DNA of 64,000 bases from Leptospiraceae bacterium (GCA_016711485.1 JADJSX010000009.1:186001-250000), one strand, 5' to 3'; positions 26,001 to 35,195 are shown, numbered from the stretch's first letter. Numbers and translations are program-made. The notes: generated by a model from the letters alone, not told the origin.

Positions 26001-27527
26001 TAAGTCTTTTGTTCTTTCTTGGATTTTTATCTCTAGGTTTTGTGTTAATGTCGAAAGTTCGATTGAAGTTTCTTCTAGCCTATTTGATTTTTGTTCTAAG
26101 TCAGTCGAAAGTTTTTCCGCCTCTTCAAATCCACTTGCAAAACGACGGGATAGAATTTGAGATTGAAAAATGACAAAACTAAGAAGCCCATAACTGCCAA
26201 GAGAAGGAGTAAAGAAAAGACCCCATCCTTTTAGAAGATCATTTATAATAGTAGCGGCAAGTAGAGTAAATCCAACTAGAAAAAGTTTTGCTCCCAATCT
26301 TTTATGTATGTAAGCTCGAATCGCAATAAATACAACATATAATATGACCGTAAGTGCAACTAATTGAACAAAATTTAGAGTTTGAGAATACTGACGCATA
26401 GGTAAAATTAGCACTGCTAAAATGCAGGGTATTAAACAAATCGAAAGTATTTGGTTCCATTTCTGAGAATATTCATCAGGAAATAAAGAACAGACAAACC
26501 AAGAGAAATTTATAACCCCGAAATAAAAGGTGAAAATTTCAAATCTATATATGATTTGTGAACTCAAAAATGGCAATGCATCCAGAATCATTCTTTCATT
26601 AATTGAAATAGTTCGGAGTGCAAACACAGCACAAAATAATCCAAAGTGAAAAGGGGCTGAATCTCTTTTTCGATTCATATAAAGTCCAAAATGATACAGT
26701 GCCATGATAAAAAGTGCGCTAAATAAGATTAAATCTAAAACAAACTTTTGTTTGGCAACTCTTTGCAGATCCTGTGTCTTGCCCAGTATTACAGTGTTCC
26801 AAAGTCCTGCCCTAACATGATGAAAATTAGATACATGGAATAGAATTTCGATTTCCTTTTTTTCTATAATATTTTCAATTGAAAATACGCTGTGTCGCAT
26901 AAAGGGTTCTGATTCTTCTTCGTTCTTCCCTACTTTTCCATTTACAGAAGCCAATTTTCCATTGATGTACATCTCATAAGCCGTTCTCGCGTCAGTCATT
27001 GCAATAGAGAGAGGATACCCAACAGAGGGTTGCAACCCACTGTTGGGAAGCAAAATCCGAAGTCGATAGGTGGCATAGCCATCTGGCGGATAACCATGAT
27101 TTTGCCATTGAGAGGGAACTGCCATAAAGGAAGAATGATGAGTTAAGAATGTTGAATTTTCCCCATTCTTCATTGTAAAATCTTCCTTCTGCATTGGGAC
27201 AGAAGTGGGAGGCAAAAACTCTTTCCAATAAAACTCCCATTCTCCGTCAAGATTGATTGCGCCGTCAGTCGCAAAGTCCCAAGGTTCTGCTATACGAGAA
27301 GATTCGGTCACTGAGTGGCCAGCGCTATCACCTTCATTCTTTTGCTCCTTCGACTGGTCGGGCGTATCGAAGTGCCGCAAATCCAAAACACCCTTCACCG
27401 CCTTTGGTGGAATTTTCTTTGGTTCTTGCGGAATGCACGAAAAAATAAAAACCATTGCGATAAGAAGTAGAAAACAATCAGGGTATTTAATGATAACAAT
27501 AGGCAAGATATCCAGTTTTTTTTGCAA
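23061..27527 (-). CDS. 7TMR-DISM multi-GAF sensor, separated from its cyclase by an in-frame TAG
   Basis: 1488 residues. N-terminal lipoprotein-like segment (FIFSCIPQE), an extracytoplasmic jelly-roll region (about 80-250, with LDGEWEFYW and YATYRLRILLP) of the 7TMR-DISMED2 kind, seven membrane helices (about 265-460), a coiled coil, then five complete GAF domains of 165-190 residues, each ending LA/IAG..N..LL and joined by Lys/Glu-rich helices, and the first part of a sixth (YNFSDFSLLLNDN) that stops at TAG. The frame after the TAG continues as KERVIPFSFTSARISN into the cyclase ORF, so the intended protein is about 1885 residues. Role: membrane sensor driving cyclic nucleotide synthesis. As it stands the sensor lacks its output. 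Confidence 0.8.
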   Translation of the reverse strand: MQKKLDILPIVIIKYPDCFLLLIAMVFIFSCIPQEPKKIPPKAVKGVLDLRHFDTPDQSKEQKNEGDSAGHSVTESSRIAEPWDFATDGAINLDGEWEFYWKEFLPPTSVPMQKEDFTMKNGENSTFLTHHSSFMAVPSQWQNHGYPPDGYATYRLRILLPNSGLQPSVGYPLSIAMTDARTAYEMYINGKLASVNGKVGKNEEESEPFMRHSVFSIENIIEKKEIEILFHVSNFHHVRAGLWNTVILGKTQDLQRVAKQKFVLDLILFSALFIMALYHFGLYMNRKRDSAPFHFGLFCAVFALRTISINERMILDALPFLSSQIIYRFEIFTFYFGVINFSWFVCSLFPDEYSQKWNQILSICLIPCILAVLILPMRQYSQTLNFVQLVALTVILYVVFIAIRAYIHKRLGAKLFLVGFTLLAATIINDLLKGWGLFFTPSLGSYGLLSFVIFQSQILSRRFASGFEEAEKLSTDLEQKSNRLEETSIELSTLTQNLEIKIQERTKDLEETKKEIEELNTFSHLVNSLPDLNSIFIEISKYFYYKFRISGVWLFLPDDKIEYLYAYKAYSYNKLPEDKYNYMMNKKISLNEKEGGITYKTFQRKKPFYLSRIPKFKFGVDKEIVETLSVISFLQVPLIRKEECVGVLFFSNWQEEMKLSKKEINTIANLCSQIAGSIDTNHLLQQIEKAKQKTIELNKLIKVLNELSKLEDIMQIVLWYILGKYHFPYYTLTILDSKDNKLKHSLSSLPEEISEKEVNIVKNITLPLDSSDTESLHLRAINDRKPMFISDAESYIKTDSGKFLLSVLKHKSFVILPIVLQNQPIGTIDLFSQEYVSLNEEDLIELSILSEQLAGIINGSLLINKLQEEKEKAIVANKETEKQKQEVEKSKAEIERIAEAMKMINAISSLPYIVQSMIIYLEEEFGFDTTFLLLVNENTNSLFANTIVANISTENLYFLKKLKIPLTKESGTLYATYNRRKILYLPRLPKKAKGIDFEIISRFGGKFILQVPLVIHDKTIGILNLSSSKEVIHLSKRNLFQLQLFADQIAGAVNNAYLSKKTEQAKQEIEKQKEETENLNQLIKSLNEDLNLKAIMQKVLRYVNLHFGIQYYALYKANPQKTYVELLEANIPEHMTDEERAKVLNIKIPVNNVKGVHAFPFKVRKPFFLSRFRKTGGTEEENLIIKLYQISSIFILPLILNNEIIGTLDFSSEKKMELSKDDITKLSILGEQLAGIFYGSTLLKQVQEEKENANTAKEESEKAKEQIQFLNEFSKVINSSNNLDVIFSHAVENLSKKIDADIFFLYLMDKAKNELFMRCSSGTDSDLIKKYNKIRIPLIPESGTAYFTYTSKKTLNLKNTKRISENKKTELDRMYEKDFQLNSVFQIPLLVNEEVIGIMHINKIGEMKKLSKDEIRFVESLCEQLALAVNTSFLLEETERAREESDNLNTLMKNVNSVSSIVDIMSFIMLYLETEYNFSDFSLLLNDN

Positions 27528-27886
27528 GATGTTTAAGTGGATTTACAGGGAAATCTATATTTTTTAACTATAAATTCATACCGAAAGAAAACTAGGAATG
27601 AGTGTGAATGGAAAGTAGAACCTGCAAAGGTCTCGTCGACGCTCAATGCTGTTTCTTGGGACGCAGCATAATGTGGTGAAAAAATCCTTAACTTGACAGT
27701 ATTTGATGACGCTGGATATACTCCCTCAGAATAATTTTAATTCCCATGATTAGAAATTTTTCCAGAATATTAAATTAAGTTTAGAAAAGACCGATAATTT
27801 AGAAAGGATAATACTTTACATATTTCCTACCGTAATTACTATTATCCAAAACGAAATCGAATAAAGATTTAAGGAAGAATGACTTT
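27528..27886. other. Intergenic region with an orphan IS21 end and a MITE-like fragment
   Basis: 359 bp between divergent genes. 27603-27620 matches the outer 18 bases of the IS21 element. 27642-27699 resembles the right half of the 18.8-kb MITE, with a hairpin ATGCTGT/GCAGCAT and a decayed end CCTTAACTTGACAG. The last 100 bp are AT-rich and presumably hold the promoter of the downstream exported-protein gene, which has AAGGAAG as ribosome site. Confidence 0.65.
27603..27620 (+). repeat. Orphan 18-bp IS21-type terminus
   Basis: TGTGAATGGAAAGTAGAA is identical to the outer end of the element at 13057-13074 (which is on the opposite strand). No istA or istB sequence follows; the match stops abruptly at base 19. 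Confidence 0.8.
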
Positions 27887-28750
27887 ATGAAATTGATTAC
27901 AATCCTAGTTTTTTTAATGAGTGCTAGCCTTTTCTCACAAGCTAAAGTAGAAAGTGCTGGCGATGCGGGTAAACACCCTGATATTGAATCTCAAAAATCC
28001 CCTCAAGTAGATGCTACAGAGGAAGGTTTAGATAAACAAATTACTGACCTAAATGAGAGATTAATGAAACACACCAAACTGTTTAGAACTCGTGTAGAAG
28101 CTCTACCAGGAAAAACAGTTATTTATAAAGGAACAGAAGACGGGGATGATTGCAAAGCCGCTCCTGATGACAAACAAACAGATCCTGCTAATACTTGTAT
28201 CAGAATTGAAGTTTTTGATTTTCATAAGTCAGAAGAAGGTAAATCAGACCTTAACCTCGGAGCAAGAAGCAAATACATAATTCTTTTTTATGAAGGCGGC
28301 GGATGGGGAGATGACCCAATGAAAGAGCCTGCTAAGAAACTTAAAAAGATCAAAAGCAAAATCATCATGAACAACTTCAAAGAAACTGACCTTAAAATTT
28401 CTGAAGTAACCGACAACGACCCACATACTCCAAATGGAAAAGCTGGCGAAAACAAACACGATGAAAAAATTACTGTTTTCTATCAACATGATGGTCTCCC
28501 AATGAGACTTGAAAAAGGTGCTGCTCCTCCAGAACAAAAAGATCGTAAAGGTTATGGATTGTATAAATTAGCAGATGTTGAAAACACAAAGACTCACCCA
28601 ACTAAAAACGTTTTCAAACAAACCTACTATATTAAACACCTTATCCAATTTGATAAATTATTTACGACCGTTTTTGATTCAAACGATAACCGTGCAAATA
28701 AGAGATATAAAGAAAGTAATCAAGTTCTGAAAAATTCTTTAGTATATTAA
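27887..28750 (+). CDS. Exported protein, possibly FcpA-like flagellar coiling protein
   Basis: A signal peptide (MKLITILVFLMSASLFSQA) is followed by a 265-residue charged, Lys- and Asp-rich mature protein, with a helical segment (DKQITDLNERLMKHTKLF) and the phrases RVEALPGKTVIYKG and YIKHLIQFDKLFT. The composition, length and phrases remind me of FcpA, the Leptospira sheath protein that gives the periplasmic flagellum its coiled shape, but I cannot compare sequences here. The gene stands alone with a good ribosome site and its own promoter region, as abundant structural proteins often do. If not FcpA, it is an uncharacterised periplasmic protein. Confidence 0.55.
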   Translation: MKLITILVFLMSASLFSQAKVESAGDAGKHPDIESQKSPQVDATEEGLDKQITDLNERLMKHTKLFRTRVEALPGKTVIYKGTEDGDDCKAAPDDKQTDPANTCIRIEVFDFHKSEEGKSDLNLGARSKYIILFYEGGGWGDDPMKEPAKKLKKIKSKIIMNNFKETDLKISEVTDNDPHTPNGKAGENKHDEKITVFYQHDGLPMRLEKGAAPPEQKDRKGYGLYKLADVENTKTHPTKNVFKQTYYIKHLIQFDKLFTTVFDSNDNRANKRYKESNQVLKNSLVY

Positions 28751-28767
28751 TTGTCAGGGCAAACTGA

Positions 28768-29181
28768 GTGAGATATATTCGCTCTTGCCCAAATTGCAAC
28801 ATGGAATTAAGATTCCCATTAGATATGGGAATCTTAATTATCACCTGCCCCAATTGTAAATCTTCTTTTCGAATGGATCCAGACGATCCAAAAACCTACC
28901 ATTCTGGAACTTTTGATCTATCTCATTCCCCAAAAAATTCTCCTCGTTTATCGATATTTGGTTATATTAGAGAATACCTATCTTCCCAAAAGGATGTAAA
29001 ATTCTTAATCCCCATAGTTCTTTTTTTAATCCTAGGATTAAATCTAATTAAAATCTATTCCACTACCGGAACCGAAATTAAAAATAAAGAAGAGAAAAAA
29101 GATTTTCTAGAAGGACAAGAATTACCCCCACCCCCCCATGAGGAAAATAAGGAAATTCCCAAACCCTCTGTTGAAATTTAA
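28768..29181 (+). CDS. Zinc-ribbon membrane protein
   Basis: GTG start. The first 35 residues hold a zinc ribbon of the MJ0042 kind: two CPNC knuckles (CPNCNMELRF and CPNCKSSFRM) separated by 18 residues. One transmembrane helix (FLIPIVLFLILGLNLIKIY, about 80-98) follows, and the C-terminus is Pro/Glu-rich (PPPPHEENKEIPKP). Such proteins are common in delta-proteobacteria and spirochaetes as small regulators or anchors with the zinc ribbon in the cytoplasm. It lies 17 bp after the exported-protein gene and 5 bp before rsmE. Confidence 0.7.
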   Translation: MRYIRSCPNCNMELRFPLDMGILIITCPNCKSSFRMDPDDPKTYHSGTFDLSHSPKNSPRLSIFGYIREYLSSQKDVKFLIPIVLFLILGLNLIKIYSTTGTEIKNKEEKKDFLEGQELPPPPHEENKEIPKPSVEI

Positions 29182-29186
29182 TTTAT

Positions 29187-29939
29187 ATGAATCGAATAAT
29201 TTTAGAGGAATCTGAAAGAATTGAAGATTCTTTATACTGTTTAACAGAAAGGAAATCCAACCATATTCTAAAAATCCTTAAATCAAATATTGGAGACACT
29301 GTAAAGGTAGGATTAATCAATCACTCCATAGGAAATGGAATCGTACAGTCTATTGATTTAGTTAGTCGAAACGTTATTCTTTTTTACAATAGCCTAGAGG
29401 GTAATAAAAATATACCGCAATCTAAACTTGGAAATATAAGAATTTTTTCATCCATTCAAAGACCACAAACTGTAAAAAAAATAATACAACTATCAGCTAC
29501 TTGCGGAATTCAAGAATTATTCTTTTTCCCAGCCGACAAATCTGAATCATCTTATTTAAATTCTTCCCTGTGGTCAAAAGAAAGTCTTTTAGGGGAAATC
29601 ATTTTAGGACTAGAGCAAGGGGGAAGAATCTACTCCCCACAAATTACAGTATTAAAAAATAAATACCGAATACAGGAAAATCTAATTAGCGGTAATCGTT
29701 ACATACTTGACTTTGGCGGAAAATACTTATTAGACCCAACTTTTTCTATAAACCCTGGTGAGCCTTTGCAGTTTGTCATAGGACCAGAATCAGGACTTAC
29801 AGAAGATGATTTGGCATTTTTTTTAAAGTTACAATTTGATCGAATTTCTGTATCGGAAAATATTCTCCGAAGTGAAAATGCGTTAGCGTATTTATTGTCT
29901 CAGATAGAACTTCTAAAAAGCCGTCCCACCGGAAAATAA
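29187..29939 (+). CDS. rsmE: 16S rRNA (uracil-1498-N3)-methyltransferase
   Basis: SPOUT-class methyltransferase modifying U1498 in the decoding region of 16S rRNA. The N-terminal PUA-like region (HILKILKSNIGDTVKVG) is followed by the trefoil-knot SAM site: QFVIGPESGLTEDDLAFF and, after a short spacer, VSENILRSENALAYLLSQIE, matching the RsmE GPEGG-F and LRTETA blocks with mild variation (Glu-Ser for Gly-Gly; SEN for TET). Length 250 aa is normal. The 3' end overlaps the convergent outer-membrane-protein gene by 27 bp. Substitutions in the knot are conservative, so activity is likely. Confidence 0.9.
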   Translation: MNRIILEESERIEDSLYCLTERKSNHILKILKSNIGDTVKVGLINHSIGNGIVQSIDLVSRNVILFYNSLEGNKNIPQSKLGNIRIFSSIQRPQTVKKIIQLSATCGIQELFFFPADKSESSYLNSSLWSKESLLGEIILGLEQGGRIYSPQITVLKNKYRIQENLISGNRYILDFGGKYLLDPTFSINPGEPLQFVIGPESGLTEDDLAFFLKLQFDRISVSENILRSENALAYLLSQIELLKSRPTGK

Positions 29940-31535
29940 AAACATCTGCTCATCCTTTGATTTAAATTTATTGGTATCATTGTCTAAAATCCATCGCCTT
30001 TTATTCTGAACCCGAATTGTTAATGGTCCTAAATTTAAAGCAATTTCAGCCGCACCTTGCGATTTATCATCGACCTTAAAAGCTTCCCCACTTCTATCAA
30101 ATCCTTTCTTCATATAAAACGCCGAGAAACGTAAAATAGATCCGACTGGAATATAAGCTCCCACAAAAACTCGAGAATTATTTTTCCCAGAATAATCTTC
30201 ATAATTAGCTTCGAACCCAACCCTGTAAATATTCAAAATTACTGTATGAAAATATCCTTTTATAGCAGGCCCATCCACGGGTTTATTTTGTAAGTATTCA
30301 TATTTCGTATAAGGAAAACTAGAATCCAAATTTACTTGATACCTTTCTATCTCATAATAGGAATCAAAATACATAGGAATATAATTAGAAGTCATACTTC
30401 TATATTCAGGCCGGATAGTTAGATTAATATCTTTACCACCAATTTTTGCAATGATACCATAATGTCTGCCCATTGCATTCGGAACATTTTTTATGCGATT
30501 ATAATCTCCATAGGGAGTTAATTCAAACATTGCAGTACTAATTACTTTAAATTCTGCATCATATCCTTCTATTCCTTGTCTACGAACTGACTTTACTTTT
30601 GCATTGTTCGATTTATCAAAACGAACATTTCCAGTTGTATCAAAATCAAGTGAAGTCGGGGCATATGCATCGTATGCGGAAGTATAACCTAATGCAAATC
30701 TTCGTAAATCAAATACTTTATTTCCTGAATCGTCATCACTTCGGGGAATTGATCTTTCTTTTTTAGGTGCTGTTTTTTCTACTTCCCTTTTTTGACCAGT
30801 TACTGGATCTGTTTCAATTTCAACGTAACGTTCCTCATCTTTCGAAGGACTAATTTCTTCATTTACTTTTTTTCTACCTACATCATCCAAAACATTTCCT
30901 GCAAGCATAGCAATATCTCTTTTACCAGATACTAAATCCATCAGTCCGAACAAAATTCCAAATGGTCGTACATAACCTCTTCCTGCATTTACCTCTTTAT
31001 CATAAATCGAATTAGTAAATACTTGTGCTCCCCCATAATCCGTATTGATATCTGCCATTACTCCGAGTTTGTATATATCTATCCGCTGGTTATTGACATA
31101 GCGGTTAACGATAGTTCCATGCCCGATGTAACCATCAAACATTTTTCCGACATATAGGGAATACGTTACTTCCTTTGGTTTGTACACTCCATAATTTCCA
31201 AACCAAAAAAAGTTTAATGCTCTTTGATAATCCGATTTTGAATCATAGTCAATGGATCTTATTTTCCCTACTTTCGAATCTGGCATTTTGGGGTCTGCAT
31301 CATGTATTAATACGTTTACAGGTAATTGAAAGGAGAAACCCCAACTAGTGAAATTCATATTCAATCCAGGAGCAAGGTAAAGATAAGTATCCTTATTGTA
31401 TTGATTGATACCAATGTCGTAAATAAAAGTATCAGAAGAAGGTCGGCTATTTACACCTGCCGGAGCCCATACCTGTCCCATAAGGTTAAATGTGAATAAA
31501 AAAATGCCAAGAAGGAAGAGAATATTTTTTTTCAT
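29913..31535 (-). CDS. Large outer-membrane beta-barrel-like protein
   Basis: 540 residues with a cleavable signal peptide (FLLGIFLFTFNLMGQ). The mature chain is rich in alternating polar/aromatic strands (YLYLAPGLNMNFTSWGFSFQ, YSLYVGKMFDGYIGHG, RVFVGAYIPVGSILRFSAFY) and ends in an aromatic residue (SGGTAF), typical of BAM-assembled barrels. A charged, repeat-like insertion (about 215-270: EEISPSKDEERYVEIETDP and KKERSIPRSDDD) is probably an extended loop. No TonB box or plug. A porin or structural outer-membrane protein is likely; I recognise no named family. Confidence 0.7.
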   Translation of the reverse strand: MKKNILFLLGIFLFTFNLMGQVWAPAGVNSRPSSDTFIYDIGINQYNKDTYLYLAPGLNMNFTSWGFSFQLPVNVLIHDADPKMPDSKVGKIRSIDYDSKSDYQRALNFFWFGNYGVYKPKEVTYSLYVGKMFDGYIGHGTIVNRYVNNQRIDIYKLGVMADINTDYGGAQVFTNSIYDKEVNAGRGYVRPFGILFGLMDLVSGKRDIAMLAGNVLDDVGRKKVNEEISPSKDEERYVEIETDPVTGQKREVEKTAPKKERSIPRSDDDSGNKVFDLRRFALGYTSAYDAYAPTSLDFDTTGNVRFDKSNNAKVKSVRRQGIEGYDAEFKVISTAMFELTPYGDYNRIKNVPNAMGRHYGIIAKIGGKDINLTIRPEYRSMTSNYIPMYFDSYYEIERYQVNLDSSFPYTKYEYLQNKPVDGPAIKGYFHTVILNIYRVGFEANYEDYSGKNNSRVFVGAYIPVGSILRFSAFYMKKGFDRSGEAFKVDDKSQGAAEIALNLGPLTIRVQNKRRWILDNDTNKFKSKDEQMFLFSGGTAF

Positions 31536-31869
31536 AAAAGTAAATTTTTCAAAGTTCTATACTCTCCGTCAAAAGCCACTTCTTGCTTAAGAAATCCATT
31601 CTATTAAAAGAACCTATACATTCGCTCTAAAGAAATCAAGGAAGTTTCTCTCGGTATTTGATATATACAACTATATCCTGAATATGACTTAGAAAGATAA
31701 TTTATTTCCTTCCCTTAGCAACAAAAAAATAATATTTTCAATAAAAATTAAAAATCAGTTGCACATAAAAAAATGAATGACTGATATTGACTGATAATTA
31801 AAAAAGAGTTCTAGGTTTTTGTCCTAGAAATCAAAAGTAATTTTCAATCTGTCTTAATAAGGGGTAACA
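31536..31869. promoter_or_regulatory. Divergent promoter region of the outer-membrane protein and glgP
   Basis: 334 bp, strongly AT-rich. A 7-bp hairpin TTCTAGG/CCTAGAA (31809-31829) sits about 40 bp before the glgP ATG, and a strong ribosome site (AAGGGG) precedes it. I see no ORF or further repeat. Confidence 0.5.
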
Positions 31870-34383
31870 ATGAACAAAAATCATGAAAAACTTTGGGAGC
31901 TCATGGAACGTGAGCAGGTTATCAATAAAGCAAATCTAGAAAAAGCATTTGCACATCATTTAGAATACACAGTTGGAAAACATCGTCATAATACTACAAA
32001 ACAAGACATTTATGAGGCACTTAGTTTTACAGTTCGCGATGCAATCGTAGATAGATTAGGTGAAACTCAATACAATTACAGAATAAAAAATCCTAAGAGA
32101 GTTTATTATTTATCTCTTGAATTTCTAATCGGAAGGACACTTTCAAATGCTCTTATCAACTTAGGTTTACAAGACGTTATGGAAGAAGTGATAAAAGACT
32201 TCGGATTTAATTTAAATGAAATAATGGAATACGAACCAGATGCAGGATTAGGCAACGGCGGTTTAGGTCGTTTAGCGGCTTGTTTTATGGACTCCCTATC
32301 TACTTTAAATTTACCAGGTTATGGATACGGAATTCGTTACGAATACGGTATATTTAACCAACAAATTGAAAATGGATCTCAAATTGAAAAACCAGATGCA
32401 TGGTTACAACAAAGTGGAAATCCATGGGAAATTACCCGTCATGAAGTGGTATACCCCGTTCATTTTTATGGACATGTTGAAACTAAAATCGATCCAACTG
32501 GGAAACTCATGTCTGTTTGGATTCCACAAGAAACTATTTTAGCGGAAGCACATGATTATTCTGTTCCGGGTTATAATACAACTACAGTCAATAATTTACG
32601 ACTTTGGGTAGCAAAGGCATCAGAGGAATTCAATTTTGATTATTTCAACCACGGCGATTATCTAAAAGCAGTTGAGGACAAACAAAGGACAGAAAATATT
32701 TCCAAAGTACTGTATCCAAATGATACAACCGAACAAGGAAAAATTCTAAGACTGAAACAACAATATTTTATGGTAGCTTCTAGCCTTCTAGATATTATCA
32801 ACCGCTATAAACGTTTTAATACTGACTTTGTGAAATTTCCTGATGAAGTAGCTATTCAATTAAATGACACACATCCAAGCATTGCGATTCCAGAATTAAT
32901 GCGTATCTTAATGGATGAAGAAAAATTAGATTGGAACGTAGCTTGGGATATCACTACAAAAGTATTTGCTTATACAAACCACACAGTATTACCCGAGGCA
33001 TTGGAAACATGGAAGGTAAGTCTTATTGAGTTTTTATTACCAAGACATGCGCAAATTATTAACGAGATAAACCATCGTTTTCTCAATGAAGCTCGTGATT
33101 CCGGAAAATTAAATGACCATGAAATAATGCAAGTATCTGTTTTTCAGGAAGGTCCAGATAAATTACTACGGATGGCAAATTTAGCAATAATCGGAAGTCA
33201 TAGTTTAAATGGTGTAGCCGCACTTCACTCTGAACTTTTAAAAACATTAGTCTTTCCAGGATTTTTCAAATTATGGCCAGAAAAATTTAACAATAAAACA
33301 AATGGAATAACGCAGAGACGGTTTTTGCTGAAGGCAAATCCACAACTTTCCAAATTAATCGCAAGCAAAATTGGAGAAGGTTTTGCTACTGACTTAAAAC
33401 AATTAAGAGGCATTGAGGCGTTTGCGACTGATCCAGAATTTGAATCTGAATGGAGACGAATTAAAAGAGAAAATAAAGAAAGGTTATCTAAAATAATCCA
33501 ACACGACACTGGAATTATTGTAGACGTTAACTCTATATTTGATGTTCAAATAAAAAGGTTTCATGAATATAAAAGACAACTATTGAATATCCTACATGTA
33601 ATTGGACTTTATATTAGAATCCAAGAAAATCCATACAAGGAAGTAGTCCCTAGAACATTTATTTTTGCAGGGAAAGCAGCTCCAGGATATTATATGGCAA
33701 AACTAATCATTCGTTTTATTAACGCAGTTGCATCCGTAGTAAACAATGATCCAAAAGTAAACGGTAGATTAAAAATTGTTTTTTTACCTAATTACAGAGT
33801 ATCACTGGCAGAAAATATTTTTCCAGCGAGTGATCTTTCTGAACAAATTTCTACCGCAGGAACGGAAGCAAGTGGAACAGGGAACATGAAGTTTGCGTTA
33901 AATGGTGCTCTAACTATAGGGACTTTAGACGGTGCAAACGTCGAAATTATGGAAGAAGTAGGCGAAGAGAATATTTATATATTTGGATTAAAAGCCCATG
34001 AAGTATTAGATTTAAAATCAAAAGGTTATCATCCAGGACAATATATAGAAAAAAGCAGCGAACTACAAAGAATTCTGACACTTATCAAAGAAAACTTTTT
34101 TTCAATGTCCAATGCAAATTTATTCCGGCCAATTTACGATAATTTAGTTCACCAAGACAATTATTTACTCATGGCAGATTTTGACTCTTATTCTGCCTGT
34201 CAGAAAATTGTTTCGAATGAATTTAAAGATCAAGATTTATGGACAAAAAAATCCATATTGAACGTAGCAAGGATTGGAAAATTTTCTTCTGATCGTACGA
34301 TACAAGAGTATGCAGAACAAATTTGGAATGTGAAACCAGTAGAAGTGAAAAGCCCAACATTAAAATATACGATTAACAAATAA
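31870..34383 (+). CDS. glgP: Glycogen/alpha-glucan phosphorylase
   Basis: Releases glucose-1-phosphate from glycogen using pyridoxal phosphate. 837 residues, the usual length. Family blocks: PDAGLGNGGLGRLAACFMDS (about 122-141), VYPVHFYGHV, NDTHPSIAIPELMR, and the PLP site EASGTGNMKFALNGALTIGT with the Schiff-base Lys near residue 672. The start is set by AAGGGG 9 bp upstream. A TPR gene follows after 14 bp in the same operon. Cytoplasmic. Suggests the organism stores glycogen, though no synthase is in view. Confidence 0.96.
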   Translation: MNKNHEKLWELMEREQVINKANLEKAFAHHLEYTVGKHRHNTTKQDIYEALSFTVRDAIVDRLGETQYNYRIKNPKRVYYLSLEFLIGRTLSNALINLGLQDVMEEVIKDFGFNLNEIMEYEPDAGLGNGGLGRLAACFMDSLSTLNLPGYGYGIRYEYGIFNQQIENGSQIEKPDAWLQQSGNPWEITRHEVVYPVHFYGHVETKIDPTGKLMSVWIPQETILAEAHDYSVPGYNTTTVNNLRLWVAKASEEFNFDYFNHGDYLKAVEDKQRTENISKVLYPNDTTEQGKILRLKQQYFMVASSLLDIINRYKRFNTDFVKFPDEVAIQLNDTHPSIAIPELMRILMDEEKLDWNVAWDITTKVFAYTNHTVLPEALETWKVSLIEFLLPRHAQIINEINHRFLNEARDSGKLNDHEIMQVSVFQEGPDKLLRMANLAIIGSHSLNGVAALHSELLKTLVFPGFFKLWPEKFNNKTNGITQRRFLLKANPQLSKLIASKIGEGFATDLKQLRGIEAFATDPEFESEWRRIKRENKERLSKIIQHDTGIIVDVNSIFDVQIKRFHEYKRQLLNILHVIGLYIRIQENPYKEVVPRTFIFAGKAAPGYYMAKLIIRFINAVASVVNNDPKVNGRLKIVFLPNYRVSLAENIFPASDLSEQISTAGTEASGTGNMKFALNGALTIGTLDGANVEIMEEVGEENIYIFGLKAHEVLDLKSKGYHPGQYIEKSSELQRILTLIKENFFSMSNANLFRPIYDNLVHQDNYLLMADFDSYSACQKIVSNEFKDQDLWTKKSILNVARIGKFSSDRTIQEYAEQIWNVKPVEVKSPTLKYTINK

Positions 34384-34397
34384 AAAGGAAGAGAGAC

Positions 34398-35078
34398 ATG
34401 TTAGAGATGTTGAAAGAAATAAACGAATACATTGACAAAAGGGAAACTGAGGGTAATTTAGATAAGGCGATTAACAAACTTTTAGAACTAAAAGCAAGTA
34501 ATCCAGATATGGATATCATCTGCGGAAAATTATCCAGTGCTTATTTTTATAAAGGTCTTTTTGAGACAGCTAATCCAAAAAAACAAGAGCTGTATTATGA
34601 GCATGGTGTGAATTATGGGAAAGAAGCTATTACCATGAATCCAAAAGCTATTTACGGTAATTTCTGGTATGCCTCCAATGTAGGTATGTTAGGATTGTGT
34701 CGTGGAATGATGGCATCGCTTTCTTCAATAGATCCGATGAAAAGAAGTTACGAAATTGTATTAAAAGAAAATGAGAACTTTTTCTTTGGTGGACCTCATC
34801 GTGCACTCGGAAGAATATTCCATCAAGCTCCGGGCTGGCCTATTTCGGTTGGAAATAAAACTAAAGCATTACAGCATTTAGAAAAAGCTGTAGAATTAGG
34901 ACCTGATTTTTTTAACAACAGGCTCTATTTGGCTGAAATTTATATCGATATAGGACAAAAAAACAAAGCGAAAGAACAACTCGAGTGGATGTTAAAACGC
35001 GATCCTAAACCAGAGCATAGAGTAGAAGACATTGGATACAAAGAAAAAGGAATTGAAATTCTAAATAAATACTTCTAG
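34398..35078 (+). CDS. TPR-repeat protein
   Basis: 226 residues, soluble and helical, with TPR-like pairs: DKAINKLLELKASNPD (about 21-36), YGKEAITMNPKAIYGNFWYA, and ALQHLEKAVELGPDFFNNRLYLAEIYIDIGQ split over about 155-186, followed by KAKEQLEWMLKRDP. A ribosome site GGAAGAGAG precedes the ATG. Probably a scaffold for a protein complex. Close spacing behind glgP (14 bp) suggests shared expression, not necessarily shared function; similar proteins are found as eukaryote-type regulator-of-microtubule-dynamics-like helical repeats. Confidence 0.75.
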   Translation: MLEMLKEINEYIDKRETEGNLDKAINKLLELKASNPDMDIICGKLSSAYFYKGLFETANPKKQELYYEHGVNYGKEAITMNPKAIYGNFWYASNVGMLGLCRGMMASLSSIDPMKRSYEIVLKENENFFFGGPHRALGRIFHQAPGWPISVGNKTKALQHLEKAVELGPDFFNNRLYLAEIYIDIGQKNKAKEQLEWMLKRDPKPEHRVEDIGYKEKGIEILNKYF

Positions 35079-35195
35079 AATTGCAGAATAGTCCATGAAA
35101 GATTTTTTACTCAAGTAAGTTTTTCTTAGAGAAGAGGATTTTTCATTGGACTTATAAATTAGATATATTTCAATAGAAAGCGTACAGAATCAATT

